DNA of 43,298 nt from Alphaproteobacteria bacterium UBA6347 (lineage in GTDB: Bacteria; Pseudomonadota; Alphaproteobacteria; CAAGCB01; CAG-977). The translations under genes and the position numbers were made by a program. Shown here one piece after another: positions 8,629 through 16,227 of this stretch (position 1 is the first letter of the stretch; the number at the start of each line of letters is the position of its first letter). The stretch spans positions 69,070 through 112,367 of the forward strand of contig DJRZ01000046.1 of NCBI GenBank assembly GCA_002440235.1. The letters run 5' to 3'. Below the pieces are notes generated by a model that saw only the letters and a program-made list of their open reading frames with translations, made no database searches and had not been told where the DNA came from.

Positions 8629-8657
8629 TTGCCTTTCGGTTAAAGATTTCTTAGAAT
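8629..8657 (+). promoter_or_regulatory. Sigma-70-like promoter of the four-lipoprotein operon
   Basis: TTGCCT (8629-8634) and TAGAAT (8652-8657) are spaced by 17 bases, 29 bases before the ATG of the first lipoprotein gene. AAAGGA follows near 8675-8680 as the ribosome site. Confidence 0.6.
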
Positions 8658-8686
8658 TTCCGCGCGGTTGAAGCAAAGGATTCAAA

Positions 8687-10123
8687 ATGCCGAAACGTCT
8701 GGTTGTTTTGCTGATGCTTTTGTGCGTTTCCGCCTGCGGGCACACGGGAACGGAACACGCGCGCTTTGTCGACGCCGTGCGCGGCGGCGACATGGAAACG
8801 GCGTACCGGCTGACGCGGGACGACGACTTTTACACCGATTCGGCGTCGTTGAACGCGCGCTGGTTCGAACTGGGGTCGTACCACTATTTGAACGGCGAAT
8901 ACTGTCAGGCTTTGCGCTATTTCGATCAGGCGCGGGAACGCGCGAAAGAGCTGTACACCAAAAGCCTGTCCCGATCTTTCGCGGCGCAGTTCGCGGGCGA
9001 CGGGCTGATTCCCTACGCGGGCGAAAAATACGAACAGTCGATGTTGCGCTTTTACCAGTCCCTGACGCATTACCTGCTGTCGAAACGGGGATACTGCGAA
9101 GCCTACGAAACCGAAGAAGACGGCGAAAAAAAGCTGATCGAAAAGCGCGATTTCGACGCCGCCGAGAAACGCCTGCATTTCAACGCGGCGCGCGCGTCGA
9201 TACTGGACTGGAACAGCCTGCTGACGACGTTCACGCGGGAATCCGACGACAAGGACGAGTTTCATCAGGACATGTTGGCGAAAACGTGGGGCGCGGAAAT
9301 GCACGACATTTACGGGTCGAACGGCGATCGCCAAATCGCCCGCCAGCTGTATCGCGACGTGCCGAAACTGCTTGAATCCGACTACGCCGGCGCGCCGTCC
9401 CTGCAATCGGAAAACGGCGAAAAGCTGAAAGCCTACGCCAAGACCAAAGGCGCCGACCTGTACGCCGGCGACGCGAAAAAAGAAAACGTCCGCTTTGTCG
9501 TCAAGGTCGGGCTGATCGCCCCGAAAAAGGCTGAAAAGATCGATTTCACCATTCCCCTGTCCGCTTTTCTGGCGTCGGGAAGCGGCAACGATTTCGTGTC
9601 CTGTCTGGGCATGATTTTGCCGGGGCAGCGCATTTCGTTCGAAATCGCGTCCGTTCCCGAACCCGCGAAAGTCGCGGATTACCGCCTGACCGTCGCGAAC
9701 GCCGCGGGAAAACGCGTCGCGGACGCGCCGCTGGTGCTGACCGCGCCCGTGTCCGAAACCGCGTACAAAGAATTCAAGCGCAGGCGCGCGGGACTGATTT
9801 CGGCGCGCGGCGCGCGGCTGACCGGAAAATACGTTTCCGCCGCCGTCGCCGCCTGTTCCCTTTACAACAAAGACAACGCGCTGTCCATGCTGATGGCTTA
9901 CGGGGCGTTCGCCGGATCCCTGCGGCTGATCGAATCAAGCGAATACGCCGACACGCGTTACTGGGGGCTGTTGCCAAACGCCGTTTTACAGCTGTCCCTC
10001 CGTTTGAAAAAGGGCGACTACACGGGGGAAATCGTTTCCGGCGGCAAAACAGTGAAAACTTTTTCTTTCACCGTGGACGATTCGCGCGCGGTTTTAGTTG
10101 ACCTGAACATACCGGACGCGTGA
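8687..10123 (+). CDS. COG3014-like outer-envelope lipoprotein
   Basis: A 478-residue protein with a lipoprotein signal ending Val-Ser-Ala-Cys (Cys17). The N-terminal half is helical with TPR-like pieces (for example a repeat around residues 55-110 rich in Tyr, Ala and Leu); the C-terminal half looks like one or more beta domains. It resembles the COG3014 family, whose genes sit next to LPP20-type and LpoB-type lipoprotein genes in other Proteobacteria, and the same neighbours follow here. No enzyme motif is visible. The likely place is the periplasmic face of the outer membrane, because no Asp follows the Cys. The exact role is unknown; a scaffold for the downstream lipoproteins is an inference. 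Confidence 0.7.
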   Translation: MPKRLVVLLMLLCVSACGHTGTEHARFVDAVRGGDMETAYRLTRDDDFYTDSASLNARWFELGSYHYLNGEYCQALRYFDQARERAKELYTKSLSRSFAAQFAGDGLIPYAGEKYEQSMLRFYQSLTHYLLSKRGYCEAYETEEDGEKKLIEKRDFDAAEKRLHFNAARASILDWNSLLTTFTRESDDKDEFHQDMLAKTWGAEMHDIYGSNGDRQIARQLYRDVPKLLESDYAGAPSLQSENGEKLKAYAKTKGADLYAGDAKKENVRFVVKVGLIAPKKAEKIDFTIPLSAFLASGSGNDFVSCLGMILPGQRISFEIASVPEPAKVADYRLTVANAAGKRVADAPLVLTAPVSETAYKEFKRRRAGLISARGARLTGKYVSAAVAACSLYNKDNALSMLMAYGAFAGSLRLIESSEYADTRYWGLLPNAVLQLSLRLKKGDYTGEIVSGGKTVKTFSFTVDDSRAVLVDLNIPDA

Positions 10124-10162
10124 CAATAGGAAAATTTCATTCAAACCGAAGGAGTGTTATCC

Positions 10163-10765
10163 ATGAAAAAACAAATTTTGACCGTTTCCGCCGCCTGTCT
10201 GCTGGCGGCTTGCTCCGGATTCAAACCCGACTACACGGTGACGGACGCGTCCGAATCGTCCAAACCGTTCTGGACGACGCAGTCCAAGACGGCGAAGATC
10301 GACTCGTCGTCCGAACGCAAGGAAAACCGCTATTACGTCGCCAGCGCCGTCGCGCCCGAAGAACGCGTCTGCCTGCGTTCCGCCGAATCGAACGCCACGC
10401 GTAAAATCGCCGCCGAAGTCGCGCAGGAAATCGCCGCGCAGTTCGAAGAATCCAGAAAAGCCACGGGCGAAACCGCCGACGTCAAGATGAAAGACAAACT
10501 GCAGCAGATCGTCGACACGAACCTGCACGGCGTCGTCGTCGCGGAAACGTATTGGGAAAAACGCGCGTATCAGAAACAGCTGGGCGCGGCGAAAGACTAC
10601 GTCGGCTATAAATGCGACGTCGCCGTCAAAATCAAAAAGGCCGCTTTGGCGGAAGCGTTGGAAATGTACAAAGCCAAGACGATCAAAGGGTTGAGCGAAA
10701 AGGATAAAAAGGACGTCAACGCCGCCGTCGACAACTATGTCGCCGCCCTGAAATCCGAAGACTGA
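10163..10765 (+). CDS. LPP20-like lipoprotein
   Basis: A 200-residue lipoprotein with signal Leu-Leu-Ala-Ala-Cys (Cys17). After a Ser-rich linker it has Tyr-Tyr-Val-Ala-Ser-Ala-Val-Ala followed by a helix of Ala/Arg/Glu repeats, the general pattern of the LPP20 fold (also found in Vibrio FlgP). GAAGGAG at 10148-10154 lies eight bases before this ATG; the GTG at 10154 lies inside the ribosome site and is not a start. It is the second gene of the lipoprotein operon, 39 bases after the first. A specific function cannot be read from the sequence. Confidence 0.65.
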   Translation: MKKQILTVSAACLLAACSGFKPDYTVTDASESSKPFWTTQSKTAKIDSSSERKENRYYVASAVAPEERVCLRSAESNATRKIAAEVAQEIAAQFEESRKATGETADVKMKDKLQQIVDTNLHGVVVAETYWEKRAYQKQLGAAKDYVGYKCDVAVKIKKAALAEALEMYKAKTIKGLSEKDKKDVNAAVDNYVAALKSED

Positions 10766-10779
10766 CAAAGGAACGGCTG

Positions 10780-11733
10780 ATGATGAAACGGTTGCGTTTA
10801 ACGATCGGCGGCGTTCTTTCCCTGTTCGCCCTGACGGCTTGCGCCGCGGACGAAACGGTCAAAACGACCCCGCCCGCGTGGGTGAACAGCCCTTACGCGG
10901 CGTGTTCCGCCGACGAACTGTGCGCCGTCGGATCGGCGTCCAACTTCGCTTTGGCGAAGGCGGACGCCCGCGCCGGACTGGCGAAGGTGTTTCAAGCCCG
11001 CATCAAATCGTCGTTCGAAAGCGACGTGCGCGTTAAAAACGACGACGTGTCGTCCGGCGCGCGCGACTTTGTTTCCGAAACGTCCGACGTGATGCTGAAC
11101 GCCACGGAAATCCGCGAAACGTTCAAAGACGGCGGAAAATTCTACGCTCTGGCGACGCTGGACAAATCCAAAGCCGCCCGTGTCACGCGCGACGAAATCG
11201 ACGATCTGGACGAAAAAATGACCGCCCTGCTGACGGACGAATCCCCCGCCGCCGCCGTGCGTTTGGAAAAACTGTACGAACAGCGCCGCGGTTTGAACCG
11301 GCGCCACATCACGCTGACGGGCGAATCGATTCCGGAATCCGTCGGCTACGATCAGGTGTACGGCAACAAAAAGGCGCGCGTCGGCAAACGCCACGTCTAC
11401 CTGTCGCCCAAAGCGGGATCGAAACAGTCTTTCGTTCAGGCGGTGCGCGGCGCGATGACGGAAAACGGCTACACGTTTGCGACGGTTCCGACCGAAAAAA
11501 CGCCCGTCGTCCGGATTTCCATGACGGCGGAACAGCAGTTTTTAAAGGTCGACGGTTTCGTGAAGTACGACTACCACTTCGTTTTGTCCGCGCCCGATAA
11601 AAACGGCGTCGACGTCGAACGGCTGGCGGCGACGTTCACGGAATCGGGACTGAACGAAAAACAGGCGTATTCCAAAGCGATCCGGTCGCTGAAAGATTAT
11701 CTGAAAGAAAACATCTTGAATCTGTACTTTTAA
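10780..11733 (+). CDS. LPP20-family lipoprotein
   Basis: A 317-residue lipoprotein (Cys21 after Leu-Thr-Ala). Residues about 32-130 match the LPP20 pattern: Pro-x-Trp-Val-Asn, then Ala-Val-Gly-Ser-Ala, then a helix of Ala-Asp-Ala-Arg-Ala and a strand near Phe-Tyr-Ala-Leu-Ala-Thr-Leu. A second domain (about 200-317) is mixed alpha/beta. AAAGGA at 10767-10772 is seven bases before the ATG. The gene follows the other LPP20-like gene by 14 bases and precedes the LpoB-like gene by 12, so the three proteins are made together and may form one outer-membrane complex. That last point is inference. Confidence 0.72.
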   Translation: MMKRLRLTIGGVLSLFALTACAADETVKTTPPAWVNSPYAACSADELCAVGSASNFALAKADARAGLAKVFQARIKSSFESDVRVKNDDVSSGARDFVSETSDVMLNATEIRETFKDGGKFYALATLDKSKAARVTRDEIDDLDEKMTALLTDESPAAAVRLEKLYEQRRGLNRRHITLTGESIPESVGYDQVYGNKKARVGKRHVYLSPKAGSKQSFVQAVRGAMTENGYTFATVPTEKTPVVRISMTAEQQFLKVDGFVKYDYHFVLSAPDKNGVDVERLAATFTESGLNEKQAYSKAIRSLKDYLKENILNLYF

Positions 11734-11745
11734 AGGAAAAGACCC

Positions 11746-12360
11746 ATGAAAAGAACTTTTATCGCGCTGATGACGATCGCCGCTCTGACGCTGCAGGGGT
11801 GCGCCGGTTTCAAGGCGGAACGCCTGTCCACGGCGGAAGGCGACGAAAAAGCGATGGAAATCACGGACGAATGGCTGTTGACCGACACGGAAAACGCCGT
11901 CAACGAAATCATGAAACAGCTGGACACGAACCGCGGTTTCCGCCAGTACATGAACCAACTGGGACACCGCCCCAAACTGTTCATCGCCGAAGTCCAGAAC
12001 GAAACGTCGGAAGCGTACTTCCCCATTGACGACATGAACGACGAACTGTTGACGCAAATGTCCGAAACGGGCGATTTCCGCCTGATCGACGCCGCCGCGC
12101 GCGACCGCATTCTGAAAGAAATCCAATACCAGAACGAAGGCATGGTCAAGCCGTCCGACATTCGCAAAATCGGCAAACAGACGGGCGCCGAACTGCTGAT
12201 TTTCGGCGCGATCCGCATGAACCCGAAAACGCTGAAAGGCAAAACGATCAAGGAATACACGGTCAACCTGCGCTTTACGGACATCGAATCGGGCGAGGAA
12301 GTCGCCCGCATGCGCACAAAGGCGTCCAAATATTCGAAACGCGGCGGCTTCGGCTGGTAA
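11746..12360 (+). CDS. LpoB-like penicillin-binding-protein activator lipoprotein
   Basis: A lipoprotein of 204 residues (Cys19 in Leu-Gln-Gly-Cys). The mature part has the LpoB/CsgG-like alpha/beta fold pattern: a strand Leu-Phe-Ile-Ala-Glu-Val-Gln-Asn followed by Glu-Thr-Ser, a helix, Phe-Arg-Leu-Ile-Asp, and Gly-Ala-Glu-Leu-Leu-Ile-Phe-Gly-Ala-Ile. In E. coli, LpoB reaches from the outer membrane to activate PBP1B; relatives in LPP20/COG3014 operons are usually only annotated by similarity and may have other partners. It is the last gene of the operon, followed by a strong terminator. No penicillin-binding protein gene is in the window. Confidence 0.75.
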   Translation: MKRTFIALMTIAALTLQGCAGFKAERLSTAEGDEKAMEITDEWLLTDTENAVNEIMKQLDTNRGFRQYMNQLGHRPKLFIAEVQNETSEAYFPIDDMNDELLTQMSETGDFRLIDAAARDRILKEIQYQNEGMVKPSDIRKIGKQTGAELLIFGAIRMNPKTLKGKTIKEYTVNLRFTDIESGEEVARMRTKASKYSKRGGFGW

Positions 12361-12372
12361 GCGTCCGAACGG

Positions 12373-12401
12373 AAAACACCCCCGCGCGGGGGTGTTTTTT
12401 T
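12373..12401 (+). terminator. Intrinsic terminator after the lipoprotein operon
   Basis: A perfect 22-base palindrome (12375-12396, stem of 11 with centre GCGC in the folded tip) is followed by a T run to 12401. It lies 15 bases after the LpoB-like stop codon. Confidence 0.9.
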
Positions 12402-12427
12402 ATCCCCTCCCCCGACAAAATAGCGTA

Positions 12428-12456
12428 TTGACCGGCGGGCAAAACCACATTATATA
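12428..12456 (+). promoter_or_regulatory. Sigma-70-like promoter of trxA
   Basis: TTGACC (12428-12433) and TATATA (12451-12456) have a 17-base spacer and lie 36 bases before the trxA ATG, directly after the preceding terminator. Confidence 0.7.
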
Positions 12457-12491
12457 GGATTTTATAAAAATTCTTACGGAAAGGTAAAACG

Positions 12492-12809
12492 ATGAAAGTT
12501 ATCAACGACGGCGAATTCGCCGCGGAAATCCAAAATTCGGACGTTCCCGTTCTGGTCGATTTCTTCGCCGAATGGTGTTCCCCCTGCCGTCAGCTGACCC
12601 CCGTTTTGGAAGAAGTGTCCAACGAATTGGGCGGCAAGCTGAAAGTCGTCAAAATGAACATTGACGATTCCCCCGAAACGCCGACGAATTTCGGCGTGCG
12701 CGGCATTCCGACGCTGATCATGTTCAAAAACGGCGAAGCGGTCGCGACGCACACGGGCGCGATGACGAAATCGAAACTGGCAGCTTGGCTGAACGAACAG
12801 CTGGGCTGA
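12492..12809 (+). CDS. trxA: Thioredoxin with Trp-Cys-Ser-Pro-Cys active site
   Basis: A 105-residue, single-domain thioredoxin without a signal peptide, so cytoplasmic. It has the normal Val-Leu-Val-Asp-Phe-Phe-Ala-Glu-Trp lead-in, the cis-Pro in Gly-Ile-Pro-Thr, and the usual C-terminal helix. The active site reads Cys-Ser-Pro-Cys-Arg where most TrxA proteins have Cys-Gly-Pro-Cys-Lys; the codons TGT TCC CCC TGC CGT are unambiguous. The residues between the cysteines tune redox potential, so its properties may differ from the standard protein. GGAAAGG lies seven bases before the ATG. It has its own promoter and appears to be transcribed alone. Confidence 0.93.
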   Translation: MKVINDGEFAAEIQNSDVPVLVDFFAEWCSPCRQLTPVLEEVSNELGGKLKVVKMNIDDSPETPTNFGVRGIPTLIMFKNGEAVATHTGAMTKSKLAAWLNEQLG

Positions 12810-12832
12810 TTTCCCTTTCGAAACAGAAAAGA

Positions 12833-12856
12833 CGGAGGGCGTCACTCCGCCTTTTT
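12833..12856 (+). terminator. Possible terminator after trxA
   Basis: CGGAG (12833-12837) and CTCCG (12845-12849) can pair around a seven-base loop, followed by CC and a T-rich run. It overlaps the last codons of the convergent PAP2 gene. The stem is short, so the call is moderate. Confidence 0.45.
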
Positions 12857-13375
12857 CTTTGCGTACGCGAAAACCGTCAGCCGCGCCGCAACCAGCCCCA
12901 GCAGTCCGCCCGCCAGCACGTCCGTGAAATAGTGGGCGTTCAGGTATATTCTGGAAAGCGCGATCAGAAACGCCAAAACGACGGCGCAGAACCGCCCCCT
13001 GACATGGAGGAAAAACAAAACGCCGGCGGCGGCGAACGACGAAACCGTATGCCCCGACGGAAACGAAAATCCAGACGGACAGGGATAGAACGGCACGGCG
13101 TTCGGGAAAAGGACGCACGGTCGCGGACGGGCGAACAAATGTTTGAACCCCAGCGTGGACACGACGAACGTCGCCGCGACGGCGGTCAGCACCAGCGCGC
13201 CGGTCGTCCGCGTCTTTTGAAAACAGCACAGCGCGATTCCCAGCGTCAGCCACACCGCCCCCGCGTCGCCCAGAACGCTGGCGCCCGTCATCGCCGAATC
13301 GAAAAACGGCGTCCGCAAAGGCGACAGCGCGTTAAAAACCGCCGCGTCGACGAACGAAAAAGCGTCAAAAGTCAT
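12842..13375 (-). CDS. PAP2-family membrane phosphatase
   Basis: A 177-residue protein with about five membrane helices and all three parts of the PAP2 phosphatase signature: Lys-His-Leu-Phe-Ala-Arg-Pro-Arg-Pro, Pro-Ser-Gly-His, and Ser-Arg-x5-His-x3-Asp. The family removes phosphate from lipid phosphates such as undecaprenyl pyrophosphate or phosphatidic acid, usually on the periplasmic face. Which lipid is used here cannot be told; UppP-type recycling or lipid A modification are both possible. GAGG lies seven bases before the ATG and overlaps the stop region of the upstream lipoprotein gene, with which it forms a leftward operon. Confidence 0.88.
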   Translation of the reverse strand: MTFDAFSFVDAAVFNALSPLRTPFFDSAMTGASVLGDAGAVWLTLGIALCCFQKTRTTGALVLTAVAATFVVSTLGFKHLFARPRPCVLFPNAVPFYPCPSGFSFPSGHTVSSFAAAGVLFFLHVRGRFCAVVLAFLIALSRIYLNAHYFTDVLAGGLLGLVAARLTVFAYAKKKAE

Positions 13376-13379
13376 GGCG

Positions 13380-13823
13380 TCACCTCAGCATCGCGGCGGA
13401 TTTCAAACAGGGGACGGGATCTTTTTGCTTCGCCTGAAACGTGGGCGTCCCGATTTCCATATGGCGCACCAGCGCGCCGCCGTCCTCGGTCGACAGGCGT
13501 TCGTCCATATAGATGAACAGCACGCATTCGTCCTGCGCGTACACCCAGACTTCGGACGGCGCTTCGCGGCGTTTCAGCGTCGGCGCGCCCAAAACGGTCC
13601 GAACGTAGTTCGCGCGCAGCATCGGATCCCTGCGCCCCGCCCGCAGCGTCGTTTTCGACGGTTCGGGCGCGGGGGGACGCTCCTCCGTCCGTTCAACGGG
13701 TTCCGCCGCCCGTTCTACCGCCGCGTCCGCGCTTTCGGGCGGCGCGCCCTCCGTTTGTTCAAGCGGCTGCGGCGCGTGGGCGCACGCCCCCAGGAACAGT
13801 GTTAAAATCAAGGCTTTGATCAT
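13380..13823 (-). CDS. Small lipoprotein of unknown function
   Basis: A 147-residue lipoprotein: the signal ends Phe-Leu-Gly-Ala-Cys (Cys14). Residues about 20-60 are Pro/Glu-rich and probably disordered. The C-terminal part (about 66-147) has a compact pattern, with Val-Leu-Gly-x-Pro followed by Glu-Val-Trp-Val-Tyr and a Cys-containing strand, reminiscent of SmpA/BamE-like folds but too weak to assign. The frame stays open far upstream, but the ATG at 13823 overlaps the TGA of the preceding gene (ATGA) and is directly followed by the signal peptide, which decides the start. It lies between EI24 and PAP2 genes in one operon. Confidence 0.7.
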   Translation of the reverse strand: MIKALILTLFLGACAHAPQPLEQTEGAPPESADAAVERAAEPVERTEERPPAPEPSKTTLRAGRRDPMLRANYVRTVLGAPTLKRREAPSEVWVYAQDECVLFIYMDERLSTEDGGALVRHMEIGTPTFQAKQKDPVPCLKSAAMLR

Positions 13824-14503
13824 TCCGCCGTCTCCCGCATTTTCTTTAAAAACAAACGCCGCATGAAATCGACGGCGACCAGAGGGGACACCGTGTTGAC
13901 GACGGGAACGGTCATCAGCACCGCGATCAGCACCCCCGCGCGCGTCCAGTACGGGGCGAAACGGTCGAAAAGCGCGTCCGCCCGTTTTCCGTCCATATAG
14001 CGCAAAGCGACGGCGTAGAAATACTCGCGCGCCAGCAGCCGCCCGTTCAGCGCGTAGTACAGCGCCGCCGGCGCCAGATTGACGACGGGGACCGGTCCCG
14101 CCAGCAGCGACACGGGAATCAGCGCCAGCGACACGCCCGCGCCCTTGAGCGCCCCGATTCCCGCCAGCGTCAGGCTTTCGGACAGCGGAACGGCGCGCAG
14201 AGTCGCTTCTCCGCCGTTTTTCGCCGCCTTTTCGACAACCGAATCGACGAAAAAGCCCGAAACCAGCGTCGCGACCGCCGGAAACAGCATCAGCGACATG
14301 ACGAAAAACGCCAGATACCCCAGTATTTTCACCGTTTTCACCGCGATTCCAGCGTCTGGCGAATCCGCAAAGGACAGCGAGAAGGAAAATCCGGCGAGCA
14401 AAACAATGAAAATCAAGACGGTCGACACCATGCTGACAACGACCAACCATCTGAATTTATTTGAAAATATGTCTTTTATCGATTCTTTCAGTTCCGTCAG
14501 CAC
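13820..14503 (-). CDS. EI24/CysZ-like inner-membrane protein
   Basis: A 227-residue protein with about four to five membrane segments and the Gly-Pro-Val-Pro-Val-Val-Asn-Leu-Ala-Pro and Asn-Gly-Arg-Leu-Leu-Ala-Arg-Glu-Tyr stretches typical of the EI24 domain family in Alphaproteobacteria. E. coli CysZ, a distant member, is a sulfate permease; most members are uncharacterised. The open frame runs to 14596, but the GTG at 14503 fits the usual N-terminus and has GGGGGA seven bases before it; the extra residues are poor in similarity and lie in the control region of the divergent kinase gene. No cysteine synthesis gene is nearby, so sulfate transport is not supported. Confidence 0.72.
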   Translation of the reverse strand: MLTELKESIKDIFSNKFRWLVVVSMVSTVLIFIVLLAGFSFSLSFADSPDAGIAVKTVKILGYLAFFVMSLMLFPAVATLVSGFFVDSVVEKAAKNGGEATLRAVPLSESLTLAGIGALKGAGVSLALIPVSLLAGPVPVVNLAPAALYYALNGRLLAREYFYAVALRYMDGKRADALFDRFAPYWTRAGVLIAVLMTVPVVNTVSPLVAVDFMRRLFLKKMRETAE

Positions 14504-14546
14504 GGCGCGTCCCCCAAAAAAAGTACCTCTTTTTTGTAGCAGACTC

Positions 14547-14574
14547 TTGTTTGAATTGTAAGTTCCTTTATACT
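14547..14574 (+). promoter_or_regulatory. Probable promoter of the PfkB kinase gene
   Basis: TTGTTT (14547-14552) and TATACT (14569-14574) are separated by 16 bases, 35 bases before the ATG at 14610. The -10 is good, the -35 moderate. Confidence 0.5.
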
Positions 14575-14609
14575 GCGAAATATCTTTTAACCCCATACGG
14601 AGGTTTTAT

Positions 14610-15617
14610 ATGAACGCTCTGACACGTTTTGACGTCGTGGCGATCGGAAACGCCATGGTTGACGTGCTGGCCAACATGGACGACGACTTTCTGGCGCGAC
14701 ACAACATGCCCAAAGGCATGATGACGCTGATCGACGCCGATCTGGCGGAACAGATCTACGGACACATCGCGGACAACGGCGTCGAATGTTCCGGCGGTTC
14801 CGCCGCGAACACGGCGGTCGGCATCGCGGCGATGGGGGGCAAGCCCGCCTTTATCGGCAAAGTCGCCGACGACCGGCTGGGCGAGGTGTTCCGCGAAGAC
14901 ATCACGAAATCGGGCGTTCACTTTACGACTCCATGTCTGGAAAACGAAAGACCGACGGCGCGCTGCATGGTCATCGTCAGCCCCGACGCCCAGCGCACGA
15001 TGAACACCTATCTGGGGGCGTGTTCGAAACTGTCGCGCAAAGACATTGACGAAGAACTGATCCGCCGGACGAAGATCGTCTATATGGAAGGCTATCTGTG
15101 GGACAGACCGGAGGCGAAGGACGCGCTGGCTTATGCGGTCGAACTGGCGCACAAGCACAACCGCAAAGTGTCGCTGTCCCTGTCGGATCCGTTCTGCGTG
15201 AACCGCCACCGCGACAGCTTTATGCAGCTGATCAAAAACGGCATCGACATTCTGTTTTGCAACGAGGACGAAATCAAATCCCTGTTCGACACCGACGACG
15301 CGGAAACGGCGTTTGAAAAATGCAAAACCCTGTGCGAAACGGTCGTCGTCACGCGCGGAGCGAAAGGCGCGGTCGCGATTTGCGGCAATAAACGCTATGA
15401 AATTCCGGCGGAACCGATCAACCGCGTGATCGACACGACGGGCGCGGGCGATCTGTTCGCGGCGGGCTATCTGACGGGTCTGGCGCAAAACCGCCCCGTT
15501 TCCGAATGCCTGCAAATGGGGGCGGTCGCGGCGGCTGAAATCATTTCGCATTACGGCGCGCGCCCCGAACAGTCGCTGACGGAACTGATGTCGCGCAAGC
15601 TGGGAAACGCCTCCTGA
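14610..15617 (+). CDS. PfkB-family sugar/adenosine kinase
   Basis: A 335-residue ribokinase-like protein. The first PfkB signature is Gly-Gly-Ser-Ala-Ala-Asn-Thr-Ala-Val-Gly near residue 57; the second, with the catalytic Asp, is Asp-Thr-Thr-Gly-Ala-Gly-Asp-Leu-Phe-Ala-Ala-Gly near residue 276. Overall it is closest to the adenosine kinase group often found in Alphaproteobacteria, which would turn adenosine into AMP, but sugar specificity cannot be settled by reading. GGAGG at 14598-14602 is seven bases from the ATG. The gene stands alone, with its own promoter and a terminator-like hairpin behind it. Confidence 0.85.
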   Translation: MNALTRFDVVAIGNAMVDVLANMDDDFLARHNMPKGMMTLIDADLAEQIYGHIADNGVECSGGSAANTAVGIAAMGGKPAFIGKVADDRLGEVFREDITKSGVHFTTPCLENERPTARCMVIVSPDAQRTMNTYLGACSKLSRKDIDEELIRRTKIVYMEGYLWDRPEAKDALAYAVELAHKHNRKVSLSLSDPFCVNRHRDSFMQLIKNGIDILFCNEDEIKSLFDTDDAETAFEKCKTLCETVVVTRGAKGAVAICGNKRYEIPAEPINRVIDTTGAGDLFAAGYLTGLAQNRPVSECLQMGAVAAAEIISHYGARPEQSLTELMSRKLGNAS

Positions 15618-15624
15618 CAAATTG

Positions 15625-15653
15625 AAACGCCGCGTTTTTCTTCCGCGGCGTTT
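15625..15653. terminator. Hairpin between convergent genes
   Basis: AAACGCCGCG (15625-15634) pairs perfectly with CGCGGCGTTT (15644-15653) around a nine-base T-rich loop. It lies between the kinase gene and the convergent secreted-protein gene and could end both transcripts; the T tail is weak on either side. Confidence 0.65.
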
Positions 15654-15670
15654 GTTTTACGGCGAAACCG

Positions 15671-16213
15671 TCACGAACAGTCGCCCAGCGACAAGCGGCA
15701 GTTCAGAATTTCCGTTCCGCCGGCGTCGTTGTAATGCGCGACCAGATCGATTCCCTTGATCAGCAGAATGTTTTTCACGACGGGGCACATTTTTTCGACC
15801 ACCTGCGCGCAAGCCTGCCGTTTCATCATGTCTTTCAATTCGCCGACCTCGTCGTCCGGCAGCGCGCTTAAATCCATGTCCAGACGGTACGCGTAATGAA
15901 CATTGTCGTTTTCGGCGTAGACGTCCGTCCACGTCACGCCGTTTTCCACCTGATACGGCAACAGCGGTTTCGTCTGCGCGACGATGTCGGCAAGGATTTT
16001 CTTCTTATCGGAATTTGAACGCCCCGATTCCGCCGGCATAGGCTTCGCCGCCGGTTGGCGCGGGAAATCCTTTTGCATGCCCGCGATGAATTCGATTTCG
16101 GACAGGTAACCGTTCTTGTCCGTGTCCATGCGGACGAACTGTTCCGTCAGCGTTTCGGACAAACACGGCGCCGCGATCGGCAACAGCGCGGCTAAAACGA
16201 AAACGAGGCGCAT
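15671..16213 (-). CDS. Secreted EF-hand protein with four conserved cysteines
   Basis: A protein of 180 residues with a signal peptide (about 1-19), a single canonical EF-hand loop at residues 30-41 (Asp, Asp, Asn, Gly, Leu, Ser, Glu at the calcium positions) and a C-terminal domain with C-x7-C-x28-C-x6-C. The same C-terminal pattern, with equal spacing, is in the upstream neighbour, so the two are paralogues. The cysteines probably form disulfides in the periplasm. The frame allows a start at 16231, but the ATG at 16213 with AAGGGG upstream leaves a normal signal peptide and avoids overlap. I do not recognise the family; calcium binding is inferred from the loop only. Confidence 0.75.
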   Translation of the reverse strand: MRLVFVLAALLPIAAPCLSETLTEQFVRMDTDKNGYLSEIEFIAGMQKDFPRQPAAKPMPAESGRSNSDKKKILADIVAQTKPLLPYQVENGVTWTDVYAENDNVHYAYRLDMDLSALPDDEVGELKDMMKRQACAQVVEKMCPVVKNILLIKGIDLVAHYNDAGGTEILNCRLSLGDCS

Positions 16214-16227
16214 GATTTTCCCCTTCG

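Noticed and set aside
13824..14450. N-terminal extension of the small lipoprotein into the EI24 gene
   Set aside because: The lipoprotein signal begins at 13823, and the upstream residues are a shadow frame.
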